A DNA stretch of 5,097 nucleotides, from contig PXBQ01000339.1 of assembly GCA_003566875.1 (NCBI GenBank), positions 1 to 5,097 of the forward strand, written 5' to 3'. Positions 1 to 4,867 of the stretch are shown piece after piece. A program made the translations under genes and the position numbers. This DNA comes from Spirochaetaceae bacterium. Lineage in GTDB: Bacteria; Spirochaetota; Spirochaetia; DSM-27196; PXBQ01. Within the stretch, counting starts at the first letter, position 1; each line of letters starts with the position of its first letter. A model generated the notes under the pieces. It was given only the letters and a program-made list of their open reading frames with translations, was not told where the DNA came from and ran no database searches.

Positions 1-99
1 GCTCTGTCGCGTCGTCACGACTCGCTCGTCCTTGTAAAGACCGGCGTTCCGGATCTGTTTAAGCTCCGAGTCGAGAATTGCTTTTATCGATGAATACAT
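1..99 (-). CDS. kbl: 2-amino-3-ketobutyrate CoA ligase (glycine C-acetyltransferase), N-terminal part; gene leaves the window
   Basis: Only the first 33 codons are visible; the reading frame is open to the left edge. The ATG at 99-97 follows a strong purine-rich ribosome site (GGAGGAGG, about 105-112), which fixes the start. The peptide begins MYSSIKAILDSELKQIRNAG and continues through NAGLYKDERVVTTRQS, residues 18-33. This matches the N-terminus of Kbl, where a helix is followed by a 'GLFKEERIITS'-type segment. The enzyme is a cytosolic PLP-dependent alpha-oxoamine synthase. It cleaves 2-amino-3-ketobutyrate with CoA to glycine and acetyl-CoA, the second step of threonine breakdown after threonine dehydrogenase. 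It starts 17 bases after the stop of the T-like membrane gene and is probably the distal gene of that operon. The catalytic lysine and PLP site lie outside the window. A related family member (BioF-like) is possible, but the GLYKDERVVTT segment favours Kbl. Confidence 0.85.
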   Translation of the reverse strand, partial: MYSSIKAILDSELKQIRNAGLYKDERVVTTRQS

Positions 100-116
100 G
101 CGCCCTCCTCCGGTGA

Positions 117-749
117 TCATACCGCCCCGATCGTAGCGAAAAACGGGAGCAGCAGAACCCAGTTTACCACGGGAATCGCGAACGCGATGAGGTACCCCAA
201 ACGCGTCGTCTTGATGATCGTGGCCTTCGCTTCGGCTTCGGGTACTCCCGGCTCGAAAATTTCTTCCAGAATCTCGTCTATACTCGCGATCAATCGACGC
301 GGTTCGAGTTTCCGACGCTTCCCCTCGATAATTCGTTCGAAGTAAAAAAACACACGACCGATCATCCCGCCCATCCGCCCCGGCAGACGGAGGTCCGGAC
401 GAATCGAGAAAAGCGAAATGAACACGAGTCCGACGATCGTAAGCCCTTTCACGACCCCCGACACAAGCGCGGTTTCGGTCACCGGGAACGGGCCAATTTG
501 GATCAGAACACGGCCGAGCGGCGAGAGTACGTTGAAAAACGTGATCGAGGTAACCATCACGAGGAAATAAACGGGTTTGATTTTTTTACCCGCGGCCGTT
601 GCGAGCACGGCGAAAACGATCACTTGAACGAGCTTCACGACGACGCTGCGTTGGAAAAGGAACGCCGGGATCACCGCGGCTCCGCAGACAAAAAGAATCA
701 CGGGGCCGATATTCCGTCGGAGAAAACGGGAATCACCCGGTCGCGACAT
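117..749 (-). CDS. Multi-pass membrane protein resembling the ECF transporter T component (CbiQ/EcfT-like)
   Basis: A 210-residue protein if started at the ATG 749-747, which has a purine-rich GAGAGT just upstream. An in-frame ATG at 824 would add 25 residues and overlap the upstream gene by 92 bases, so I prefer the shorter form. Hydrophobic segments lie near residues 14-32, 36-54, 59-75, 95-116 and 184-207. A charged, helical, presumably cytoplasmic stretch lies at about 117-180 (RPDLRLPGRM, FERIIEGKRRK, ASIDEILEEIFE). Four membrane segments, a long charged region and a last membrane segment is the EcfT/CbiQ layout, and PVTETALVSGVVKGLTIVGL resembles the 'iTreGl..gl' segment of that family. 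The usual Ala-Arg-Gly coupling motif is not evident. T components join a substrate-binding S protein to ATPases. The 17-base overlap with the Gx-family gene, itself related to S components, supports that role. Function is inferred; the coding call is firm. Confidence 0.8.
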   Translation of the reverse strand: MSRPGDSRFLRRNIGPVILFVCGAAVIPAFLFQRSVVVKLVQVIVFAVLATAAGKKIKPVYFLVMVTSITFFNVLSPLGRVLIQIGPFPVTETALVSGVVKGLTIVGLVFISLFSIRPDLRLPGRMGGMIGRVFFYFERIIEGKRRKLEPRRLIASIDEILEEIFEPGVPEAEAKATIIKTTRLGYLIAFAIPVVNWVLLLPFFATIGAV

Positions 750-1260
750 ACGTACTCTCAACACGCCTGAGCCAGACGGACTGTTCGCGAAATCGCTCGG
801 CAAAAAGCCCGACCAAAACACCACTCACCGATCCCAATACCATGAAAACCGGAGCGATAACCCACGCGGTCATACCAAAAATAAAGGTAACCGACAGGAT
901 GATCTGCACGATATTGCTCGTGATCGCGCCGAATACACTCACGCCGACGAGAGTGATCCGACTCCCGAACGCCCGCGAGACGGTAATCATCGCGAGAGCA
1001 CTCGTGAACGAACCGGCCACCGAGAAAAGGAACACGTACGACGCGAGTGTGCCGTTAATCAAACCCTGTCCGAGCACCTTGAGCGCGACGAGCAGCAGCG
1101 TTTCTCGCGGCTTAAAGAACCCGAGCGTCAAAAGCACCGGTAGGTTTGCAAGTCCAAGGCGAAAAAACGGCACGGGTTTAGGAAAGAGATACTCGATAGT
1201 CGAGAAAAAAAGGCAGAGAGCGCCCATGAACGCGATAATGTCGCTTCGTTCGCGTCTCAT
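733..1260 (-). CDS. Gx transporter family membrane protein (heptaprenyl diphosphate synthase component I family)
   Basis: A 175-residue hydrophobic protein with about five or six membrane segments. It shows the family hallmarks in order: Glu23 with a proline-rich segment PKPVPFF (27-33), RLGLANLPVLLTLG (34-47), the conserved Lys61 region ALKVLGQGLINGT (59-71), SVAGSFTS (80-87), and GVSVFGAITSNIVQIILS (about 106-123) with the GA..xN..Q pattern. This matches the family called Gx transporter, or 'heptaprenyl diphosphate synthase component I'. The older enzymatic name is doubtful, because these proteins look like S components of ECF-type vitamin or precursor importers. The start ATG overlaps the phosphatase stop as ATGA, and there is little ribosome-site sequence upstream, so translation is probably coupled. 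The gene overlaps the next membrane gene by 17 bases, suggesting that the two products work together. The substrate cannot be told from sequence; no ATPase gene is in view. Confidence 0.88.
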   Translation of the reverse strand: MRRERSDIIAFMGALCLFFSTIEYLFPKPVPFFRLGLANLPVLLTLGFFKPRETLLLVALKVLGQGLINGTLASYVFLFSVAGSFTSALAMITVSRAFGSRITLVGVSVFGAITSNIVQIILSVTFIFGMTAWVIAPVFMVLGSVSGVLVGLFAERFREQSVWLRRVESTYVATG

Positions 1261-2030
1261 TTTGATCGCTCGGTTTTTAATCGCCCGATCGCGACGACAA
1301 CGACGGTTATATTGTCGATGCCTCCGGCCGAAAGCGCGGCCTCGACGAGGTTATTACCCGCCGTTCGAACCCCGGGGCCGGTTTTTGTGGCGTCGCGGAG
1401 AGTCTCTTCGATCGTATCGTCGCTCAGCATGTCGGTCAGACCGTCGCTCGAAAAAACGAAGACGTCTCCGTCGGAGGCTGCGATTGTGCCGGTATCGGTG
1501 AAAAACCGCCCGACTCCGCCGAGGCAGTTCGCAAGAATATTTCTCGGGATGCGTGGGTCACCGGACATCTCCTGTTGCGAATGGTCTCTCGTCAGTCTCT
1601 CGAGCTGCGTCCGAAAACGGTACAGACGCGTGTCACCTGCGTGAACGATCTGCACCGAGTCGTCACCAAATATCGCGGCGGTCAGCGTCGTCGCCATTCC
1701 GCTCAGTCTCGGCGCGAGAAACGGTTTTCGAATGACTTCATCGTTGGTCAGCTCAGCAATCCGTGTGAGGTTTTCGCGAAGAGTGGAATTGGCGCCCGCC
1801 TCGTCCACGAGACGGACAAACTCGCGCGCGGCGGTCTCGCTCGCGACGTCACCGGCCGTCTCGCCTCCGAGGCCGTCCGCGACACCCGCCGTGAAACGTT
1901 CACCGGGCCCCAAAACGACCTCCGCGTCGGCGGTCCCGTCCCGGACGAAGTCTCGTCCAACGATCGCGATGTCTTCGTTTCGACGGCGCACATGCCCAAC
2001 GTGGCTCGCACCGTACGCTAACAGCCGCAT
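1257..2030 (-). CDS. PP2C-family serine/threonine protein phosphatase
   Basis: A 257-residue soluble protein of the usual length for bacterial single-domain PP2C enzymes (PrpC/Stp type). All signature motifs are present: RRRNED (15-20), VADGLGG (50-56), GDTRLY (132-137), LTRDHS (146-151), SSDGLTD (194-200) and GGIDNIT (236-242). The metal-binding aspartates appear intact (Asp20, Asp52, Asp196, Asp239), so the enzyme should be active as an Mn/Mg-dependent phosphatase. The family removes phosphate from Ser/Thr residues, often opposing a Hanks-type kinase; no kinase gene is in this window. The start at ATG 2030-2028 has GAGGGGAT upstream, and the motif-bearing N-terminus (ASHVGHVRRRNED) begins at once, so this start is well supported. 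The stop overlaps the next gene's start (ATGA). It is the first gene of a probable four-gene operon. The regulatory link to transporter genes and kbl is unknown. Confidence 0.96.
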   Translation of the reverse strand: MRLLAYGASHVGHVRRRNEDIAIVGRDFVRDGTADAEVVLGPGERFTAGVADGLGGETAGDVASETAAREFVRLVDEAGANSTLRENLTRIAELTNDEVIRKPFLAPRLSGMATTLTAAIFGDDSVQIVHAGDTRLYRFRTQLERLTRDHSQQEMSGDPRIPRNILANCLGGVGRFFTDTGTIAASDGDVFVFSSDGLTDMLSDDTIEETLRDATKTGPGVRTAGNNLVEAALSAGGIDNITVVVVAIGRLKTERSK

Positions 2031-2046
2031 CGATCGGATCCCCTCG
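2024..2046 (-). promoter_or_regulatory. Ribosome binding site of the PP2C gene
   Basis: Reading the minus strand, GAGGGGAT lies a few bases before the ATG at 2030-2028. No clear sigma-70 promoter is visible between this gene and the tRNA terminator, so transcription may start within the U-rich terminator segment or read through from the tRNA. Confidence 0.5.
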
Positions 2047-2059
2047 AAACCATCGGTCG

Positions 2060-2095
2060 AAAAAAAGACCCAAAACCCGGCCGATTAAACGCCGG
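2060..2095 (-). terminator. Intrinsic terminator downstream of tRNA-Arg
   Basis: On the minus strand a perfect 5-bp GC stem, CCGGC (2095-2091) with GCCGG (2081-2077), encloses a 9-base loop. It is followed by a TTTT run (2075-2072) and then a seven-T run (2066-2060). This is a good rho-independent terminator shape for the tRNA transcript. It lies about 30 bases before the PP2C start, so it separates the tRNA from the operon or attenuates read-through into it. Confidence 0.65.
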
Positions 2096-2125
2096 CGCTT
2101 CTGGGCCGCCAGAACGAGAATTCTC

Positions 2126-2146
2126 CGCGGCGAACACTCGACCGCG
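2126..2146 (-). other. GC-rich hairpin in the 3' trailer of the tRNA
   Basis: On the minus strand CGCGG (2146-2142) pairs with CCGCG (2130-2126). After a one-base bulge, CGA (2140-2138) pairs with TCG (2133-2131) around a GTGT loop. There is no U tract directly after it; a 10-bp palindrome, GAGAATTCTC (2116-2125), follows. It may act as a processing or stabilising structure in the tRNA precursor, upstream of the true terminator at 2060-2095. Confidence 0.45.
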
Positions 2147-2160
2147 ATCCGTGAACACAA

Positions 2161-2234
2161 TGAACAAGGCGGGATTCGAACCCACGACCTCTAGCTCCGG
2201 AGGCTAGCGCTCTATCCAGCTGAGCTACTTGTCC
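2161..2234 (-). tRNA. tRNA-Arg, anticodon CCG
   Basis: A 74-base cloverleaf folds completely. The acceptor GGACAAG pairs with CTTGTTC (one G-U), with discriminator A. The D stem is GCTC/GAGC with D loop AGCTGGATA. The anticodon stem is CTAGC/GCTAG around loop CTCCGGA, giving anticodon CCG, which reads the arginine codon CGG. The variable loop is AGGTC and the T arm is GTGGG-TTCGAAT-CCCGC. The A at position 20 of the D loop is a known arginine identity base in Escherichia coli. The 3' CCA is not encoded (the discriminator is followed by TT), so it must be added by CCA-adding enzyme. It sits alone between divergent protein genes. Confidence 0.97.
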
Positions 2235-2257
2235 GAATGCCCCAACAGGGACTATTA

Positions 2258-2287
2258 AGACTACACCCGAATCCCGCGCTCCGTCAA
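2258..2287 (-). promoter_or_regulatory. Putative sigma-70 promoter for tRNA-Arg
   Basis: On the minus strand TTGACG (2287-2282, five of six to consensus) is followed after 18 bases by TAGTCT (2263-2258), a weak -10. Expected initiation is near 2251, giving a 5' leader of about 17 bases before the mature tRNA at 2234. The TAATAG a few bases downstream is an alternative -10 but at a poor spacing. The position is right for a tRNA promoter. Confidence 0.5.
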
Positions 2288-2299
2288 GCTGCCGACGGG

Positions 2300-2328
2300 T
2301 TGCGTGCACCGAGTGGTACTTGTAGAAT
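2300..2328 (+). promoter_or_regulatory. Putative sigma-70 promoter for the FapA gene
   Basis: TTGCGT (2300-2305) and TAGAAT (2323-2328, five of six to TATAAT) are separated by exactly 17 bases. The -35 is weak (three of six). Initiation about seven bases after the -10 would fall at 2335-2336, the A of the chosen ATG, so the message would be leaderless or nearly so. It diverges from the tRNA promoter, with the two -35 elements about 12 bases apart. Confidence 0.45.
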
Positions 2329-2335
2329 GTCGCGG

Positions 2336-3997
2336 ATGTCAACCGCCAGATCACGACGAGACGCCGGGTTTTCTTTGTTCTTCAGAAAAGGCTGGGTCTA
2401 TCTCGCGGTTTTTCCCAACGATCGAACGGGAACAAGCGTCTACCCGGAAGACGTCATCGGAAAGATGCGCGTTCTGAACATGCCGAGAGTGAGTCAGGCC
2501 GTGATCCGCGATGTAATCGCGCAGGCAAGCGGCGAACCGGTGAGAATCGTCGAGTGGCCTGAGGGAAGGGATCTTGCGGCGACGATAACGGCAACCGTTT
2601 CCGACGATGAAATGGAAGCCACGCTGCTCGTCGAGCCGCCTCGGAAAGGCGCCGAAAAACCCGATCTCGACGACATCCTGGAGGAATTGCACCGCGAAGG
2701 AGTTGTTTTTGGTATCGACATCGAAGCGGTCAAGCGCGTCGTAAAACACGAGCTGTACGGGCAACGGACGGTAATCGCGCGGGGCCTCCCCGCGGTCGCG
2801 GAAACCGGACGCCGGATCGAGTACAAATTCAACACCGATCGCGGCCGACCTTACTTGACAATGGATTTCGGTCGAATCAACCTGAAAGAGTTGAACTTCA
2901 TCGAGAACTGCGACGAAGGCGATTTACTCGCGGTTCTGCTTCCGCAGATCGACCCTGTCGACGGCAAGACCGTGACTGGGCGAGTCGTCTCAGCAGAACG
3001 TGGTGCACCGTCCGACCGACTCGTCGGCGGTCCGAACACTCGGTTGAGCCGCGACGGCTTGAGACTGTTCGCGCGGTGCGACGGCAATGTCAGGATCGAG
3101 GCCGGACGTATCGTTGTGGAACCCGTTGTTACGGTCAAGAACGTCGACTACGAGACCGGCAACATCCGATTCGATGGTTCGGTCACCGTCGAAGGACACA
3201 TCGCCGACGGCTTTCTCGTCGACGCAACCGGAAACGTCCAGGTCGCTCATGGTGTCGGAAAGGCGACGATCAAAGCCGGGCGACACGTCGTGCTGAAAAC
3301 CGGGGTGAACGGAAACGGCGAGGGCTCGATCACGTGCGGGGGCAATCTCTTTGCGCGGTACGTCGAAAGTTGTCGCATCGCGTGCGGCGGTCACGCGTTT
3401 GTCGAGGAAGCGATCATGCACTCCCGGGTTTCGGTTCAAGGATTCTGCATCCTGAACGGACGGCGGTCCGAGATAATCGGCGGCGAGGTCGTCGCGGGCG
3501 AAGGAGCGTGGTGCAAGAAAATCGGCAACGCGTACGGGACGCCTACTCGGATCGCGATCGGTGTTGCGCCCGAACTGTGGTTTGCGTATCACGGGGATGT
3601 CGAGAACCGGGAGAAAGCGCTCGAAGAGCTCGACGAAACAGACCGGAAATTGGTCCAGCTCGAAGGCGCAATTCGCGACGGCGCACAGGATCCGCGCATC
3701 GCCCCTGCGTACGAACAACTCACGGCGGAAAAGACGCGTCTTTCGGAACGACTGTCGGCCTTGAAGCAGTCAGTGAAATCGCTTCGCGAACGGATTCACA
3801 CCACACGGAACGCCACGTTTGTGATCGAGGACACCGCATTCGCGGGGGTGACGATTCTGTTCGGCCGCCTCGAGTTTCGCGTCCCGGAACTCGGGCTGCG
3901 CAAGACGGTCTTGAAAGCCGGTGACACGGGTATAATCGAGTCAGGCTACGACGCACGCAATAAGCCGGAGTTCTCGTTCGTGGATCCGCTTGAATAG
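2336..3997 (+). CDS. fapA: FapA family protein (DUF342), flagellar assembly / polar regulator type
   Basis: A protein of about 553 residues. The N-terminal region (RKGWVYLAVFPNDRTG, 17-32) resembles the DUF342 N-terminal domain. The central part (about 200-415) holds the glycine-rich right-handed beta-helix with the family's most typical line, VDYETGNIRFDGSVTVEGHI (from about 270), then repeats such as GNVQVAHGV, GSITCGGNLFARYVESC and SEIIGGEVVAGEG. A heptad-like coiled coil follows (about 421-485), then a short C-terminal beta segment ending near GDTGIIESG. In Vibrio vulnificus FapA controls polar flagellation and binds dephosphorylated EIIA-Glc; the role elsewhere is largely inferred. No start has a convincing ribosome site. 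ATG 2336 fits a leaderless start from the predicted promoter; ATG 2327 and TTG 2375 are alternatives. An open frame from 2237 would begin beside the tRNA 5' end and is rejected. The gene is monocistronic here, with no flagellar genes beside it. Confidence 0.92.
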   Translation: MSTARSRRDAGFSLFFRKGWVYLAVFPNDRTGTSVYPEDVIGKMRVLNMPRVSQAVIRDVIAQASGEPVRIVEWPEGRDLAATITATVSDDEMEATLLVEPPRKGAEKPDLDDILEELHREGVVFGIDIEAVKRVVKHELYGQRTVIARGLPAVAETGRRIEYKFNTDRGRPYLTMDFGRINLKELNFIENCDEGDLLAVLLPQIDPVDGKTVTGRVVSAERGAPSDRLVGGPNTRLSRDGLRLFARCDGNVRIEAGRIVVEPVVTVKNVDYETGNIRFDGSVTVEGHIADGFLVDATGNVQVAHGVGKATIKAGRHVVLKTGVNGNGEGSITCGGNLFARYVESCRIACGGHAFVEEAIMHSRVSVQGFCILNGRRSEIIGGEVVAGEGAWCKKIGNAYGTPTRIAIGVAPELWFAYHGDVENREKALEELDETDRKLVQLEGAIRDGAQDPRIAPAYEQLTAEKTRLSERLSALKQSVKSLRERIHTTRNATFVIEDTAFAGVTILFGRLEFRVPELGLRKTVLKAGDTGIIESGYDARNKPEFSFVDPLE

Positions 3998-4003
3998 AAC
4001 TCG

Positions 4004-4028
4004 AAAAAACCGCGCGAACCACACGCGG
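4004..4028 (-). terminator. Intrinsic terminator of the ComFB-like gene
   Basis: On the minus strand CCGCG (4028-4024) pairs perfectly with CGCGG (4014-4010) around a 9-base loop and is followed directly by six Ts (4009-4004). It lies about 25 bases after the stop codon at 4052. It serves the minus-strand gene; on the plus strand no T run follows, so the FapA gene has no clear intrinsic terminator of its own. Confidence 0.8.
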
Positions 4029-4031
4029 CGG

Positions 4032-4051
4032 CTATCGGCGAAGCGCGATAG
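4032..4051. repeat. Inverted repeat between the convergent genes
   Basis: CTATCG (4032-4037) and CGATAG (4046-4051) form a perfect 6-bp stem with an 8-base loop. It abuts the stop of the minus-strand gene and sits just before the terminator hairpin, so both convergent transcripts would carry it. It lacks a T run on either side and probably acts as a 3'-end stabiliser or bidirectional transcription barrier. Confidence 0.55.
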
Positions 4052-4753
4052 TCAGACCAACCGCGGCGCGATCCGGTGCAGAGTCACTGTCTCGAGGTCG
4101 AGCATCCCCTCACCGTCGATATGGTCGTGAATCGAAAACTCACAGCACGTCGTAACCGTGACCTCACGACTCTCGGGCCGAAAATCCGGGTGTTCGACGC
4201 GAAGCACAAACCCGAAAGTGCGCGTTTCCGCCGAGTCGCGAACCGGAGCGGGCCAAAAGCTGTAGTAACCGTGCGTACTCTGTTGTGTCGTAAAAGGATT
4301 TGGCCAGCCGGGCTCGGCTGACGCTGCCGGAAAATCACTGCTCAGTAGTGTCACGAGCGCGCCATCGATCGGAGCACCGGTCGATGCGTCGACTACTTTC
4401 CCGAATATCTGCGGGAAATTGTGTACGGGCGCGACCTCGGCCTCGAATACGATCGACGAGGAACTCGTGCGACTCGCGGGTCGGCGTCTCTTCTCGATCA
4501 TCTCGACAGCTTGATTCACCAACATCAAGATACCAAAGAGACTCCCTATCGAGTCGTCACCATCGTCCCAGTGCTCTACCGCAAGACGCGTGAAGCCGCG
4601 TTCGCTCATGATATAGCGCGCCGGGATGCGGTTCAAAACGTACGCGGCAATATCTTTCGCCGCGACCGAGTCACGAAGCAGTTCGGGCTTGTCTTCGAGC
4701 GCGATCTCGATCGCTTTCAGTACAATGTCTTCCTGGTAATTCTTGAGTTGCAC
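4052..4753 (-). CDS. ComFB-like domain fused to a carboxypeptidase-regulatory-like beta domain
   Basis: About 233 residues from a GTG at 4753-4751. Residues 1-90 look like the late-competence ComFB family: MQLKNYQEDIVLKAIEIALE, then AAKDIAAYVLNRIPARYIMSE (31-51), which matches the family's 'DI.AlaLN.lPPrYvvs' core. The cysteines that usually precede that core are absent. A Ser/Arg-rich linker (about 89-110) leads to a beta-rich part with FGKVVDASTGAPIDGALVTL (117-136), typical of the carboxypeptidase regulatory-like (transthyretin-type) fold, continuing to the end. ComFB-domain proteins are small signalling proteins, some reported to bind cyclic di-GMP; whether this one does is inference. No signal peptide is seen, so it is probably cytosolic. 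No start has a convincing ribosome site. A TTG at 4825-4823 with GAGG upstream would add 24 residues, and a GTG at 4768 is another option; I chose the start next to the LKNYQED core. It lies downstream of a structured leader. Confidence 0.85.
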   Translation of the reverse strand: MQLKNYQEDIVLKAIEIALEDKPELLRDSVAAKDIAAYVLNRIPARYIMSERGFTRLAVEHWDDGDDSIGSLFGILMLVNQAVEMIEKRRRPASRTSSSSIVFEAEVAPVHNFPQIFGKVVDASTGAPIDGALVTLLSSDFPAASAEPGWPNPFTTQQSTHGYYSFWPAPVRDSAETRTFGFVLRVEHPDFRPESREVTVTTCCEFSIHDHIDGEGMLDLETVTLHRIAPRLV

Positions 4754-4782
4754 ATTTAATGAATACACCAGTTGGAGGAAAA

Positions 4783-4801
4783 AAACCAGTCGAAACCAGT
4801 C
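4783..4801. repeat. Tandem repeat, 9-base unit with 10-bp period
   Basis: AAACCAGTC occurs at 4783-4791 and again at 4793-4801; a shorter copy, ACCAGT, is at 4767-4772. A period of one helical turn places the copies on the same DNA face, as for direct-repeat operator half-sites. Confidence 0.55.
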
Positions 4802-4810
4802 CAAAGAGCA

Positions 4811-4838
4811 GTTGAGGCTGTCCAAATCTTTCCTCAAC
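4811..4838. repeat. 7-bp inverted repeat enclosing a possible ribosome site
   Basis: GTTGAGG (4811-4817) and CCTCAAC (4832-4838) are perfect complements around 14 bases. Read on the minus strand, the first arm includes a GAGG that could serve the alternative TTG start at 4825, which would lie in the loop. Folding would hide that ribosome site. Confidence 0.5.
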
Positions 4839-4840
4839 CT

Positions 4841-4866
4841 AACGTAGAAACGGAAACCCCTACGTT
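4841..4866. repeat. 7-bp inverted repeat directly after the membrane-protein stop
   Basis: AACGTAG (4841-4847) and CTACGTT (4860-4866) pair perfectly around 12 bases. In minus-strand RNA the stem can extend by three G-U pairs to a 10-bp stem with a 6-base loop. It begins two bases after the stop codon of the upstream gene. No T run follows on the minus strand, so it is not a standard intrinsic terminator; an operator or 3'-end stabiliser is possible. Confidence 0.55.
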
Positions 4867-4867
4867 T

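Larger units (their letters stand above)
4754..4867 (-). promoter_or_regulatory. Structured, repeat-bearing leader upstream of the ComFB-like gene
   Basis: The gap between the membrane-protein stop and the ComFB-like GTG contains three ordered elements, listed separately: an inverted repeat at 4841-4866, another at 4811-4838, and a tandem repeat at 4783-4801 with a further ACCAGT copy at 4767-4772. I see no convincing -35/-10 pair. The density of repeats suggests operator sites or a folded 5' untranslated region. Confidence 0.45.

Noticed and set aside
599..1501. 300-codon open frame on the plus strand
   Set aside because: It is antisense to the Gx-family gene, the T-like gene and the PP2C gene, all with clear family motifs. 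Its translation is Arg/Ser-rich with no recognisable domain.
2161..2234. tRNA gene as an integration site for a mobile element
   Set aside because: No integrase gene and no repeat of the tRNA 3' end are visible in the window; the flanks are ordinary genes.
2237..2335. N-terminal extension of FapA starting beside the tRNA
   Set aside because: It starts two bases from the tRNA 5' end, spans both predicted promoters, and adds sequence unlike the family N-terminus.
2990..3718. 242-codon open frame on the minus strand across the FapA gene
   Set aside because: Antisense shadow with no motif, no ribosome site and no gene-like context.
3076..3924. 282-codon open frame on the plus strand inside the FapA gene
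   Set aside because: The product is dominated by arginine in a way typical of an out-of-frame reading of GC-rich coding sequence; the FapA frame carries the family motifs.
4754..4837. Longest ComFB-like form starting at TTG 4837
   Set aside because: The added residues (with WFRLVFFLQLVYSL) do not resemble a ComFB N-terminus or a proper signal peptide, and the region carries repeats that look regulatory. The TTG at 4825 remains a weaker alternative.
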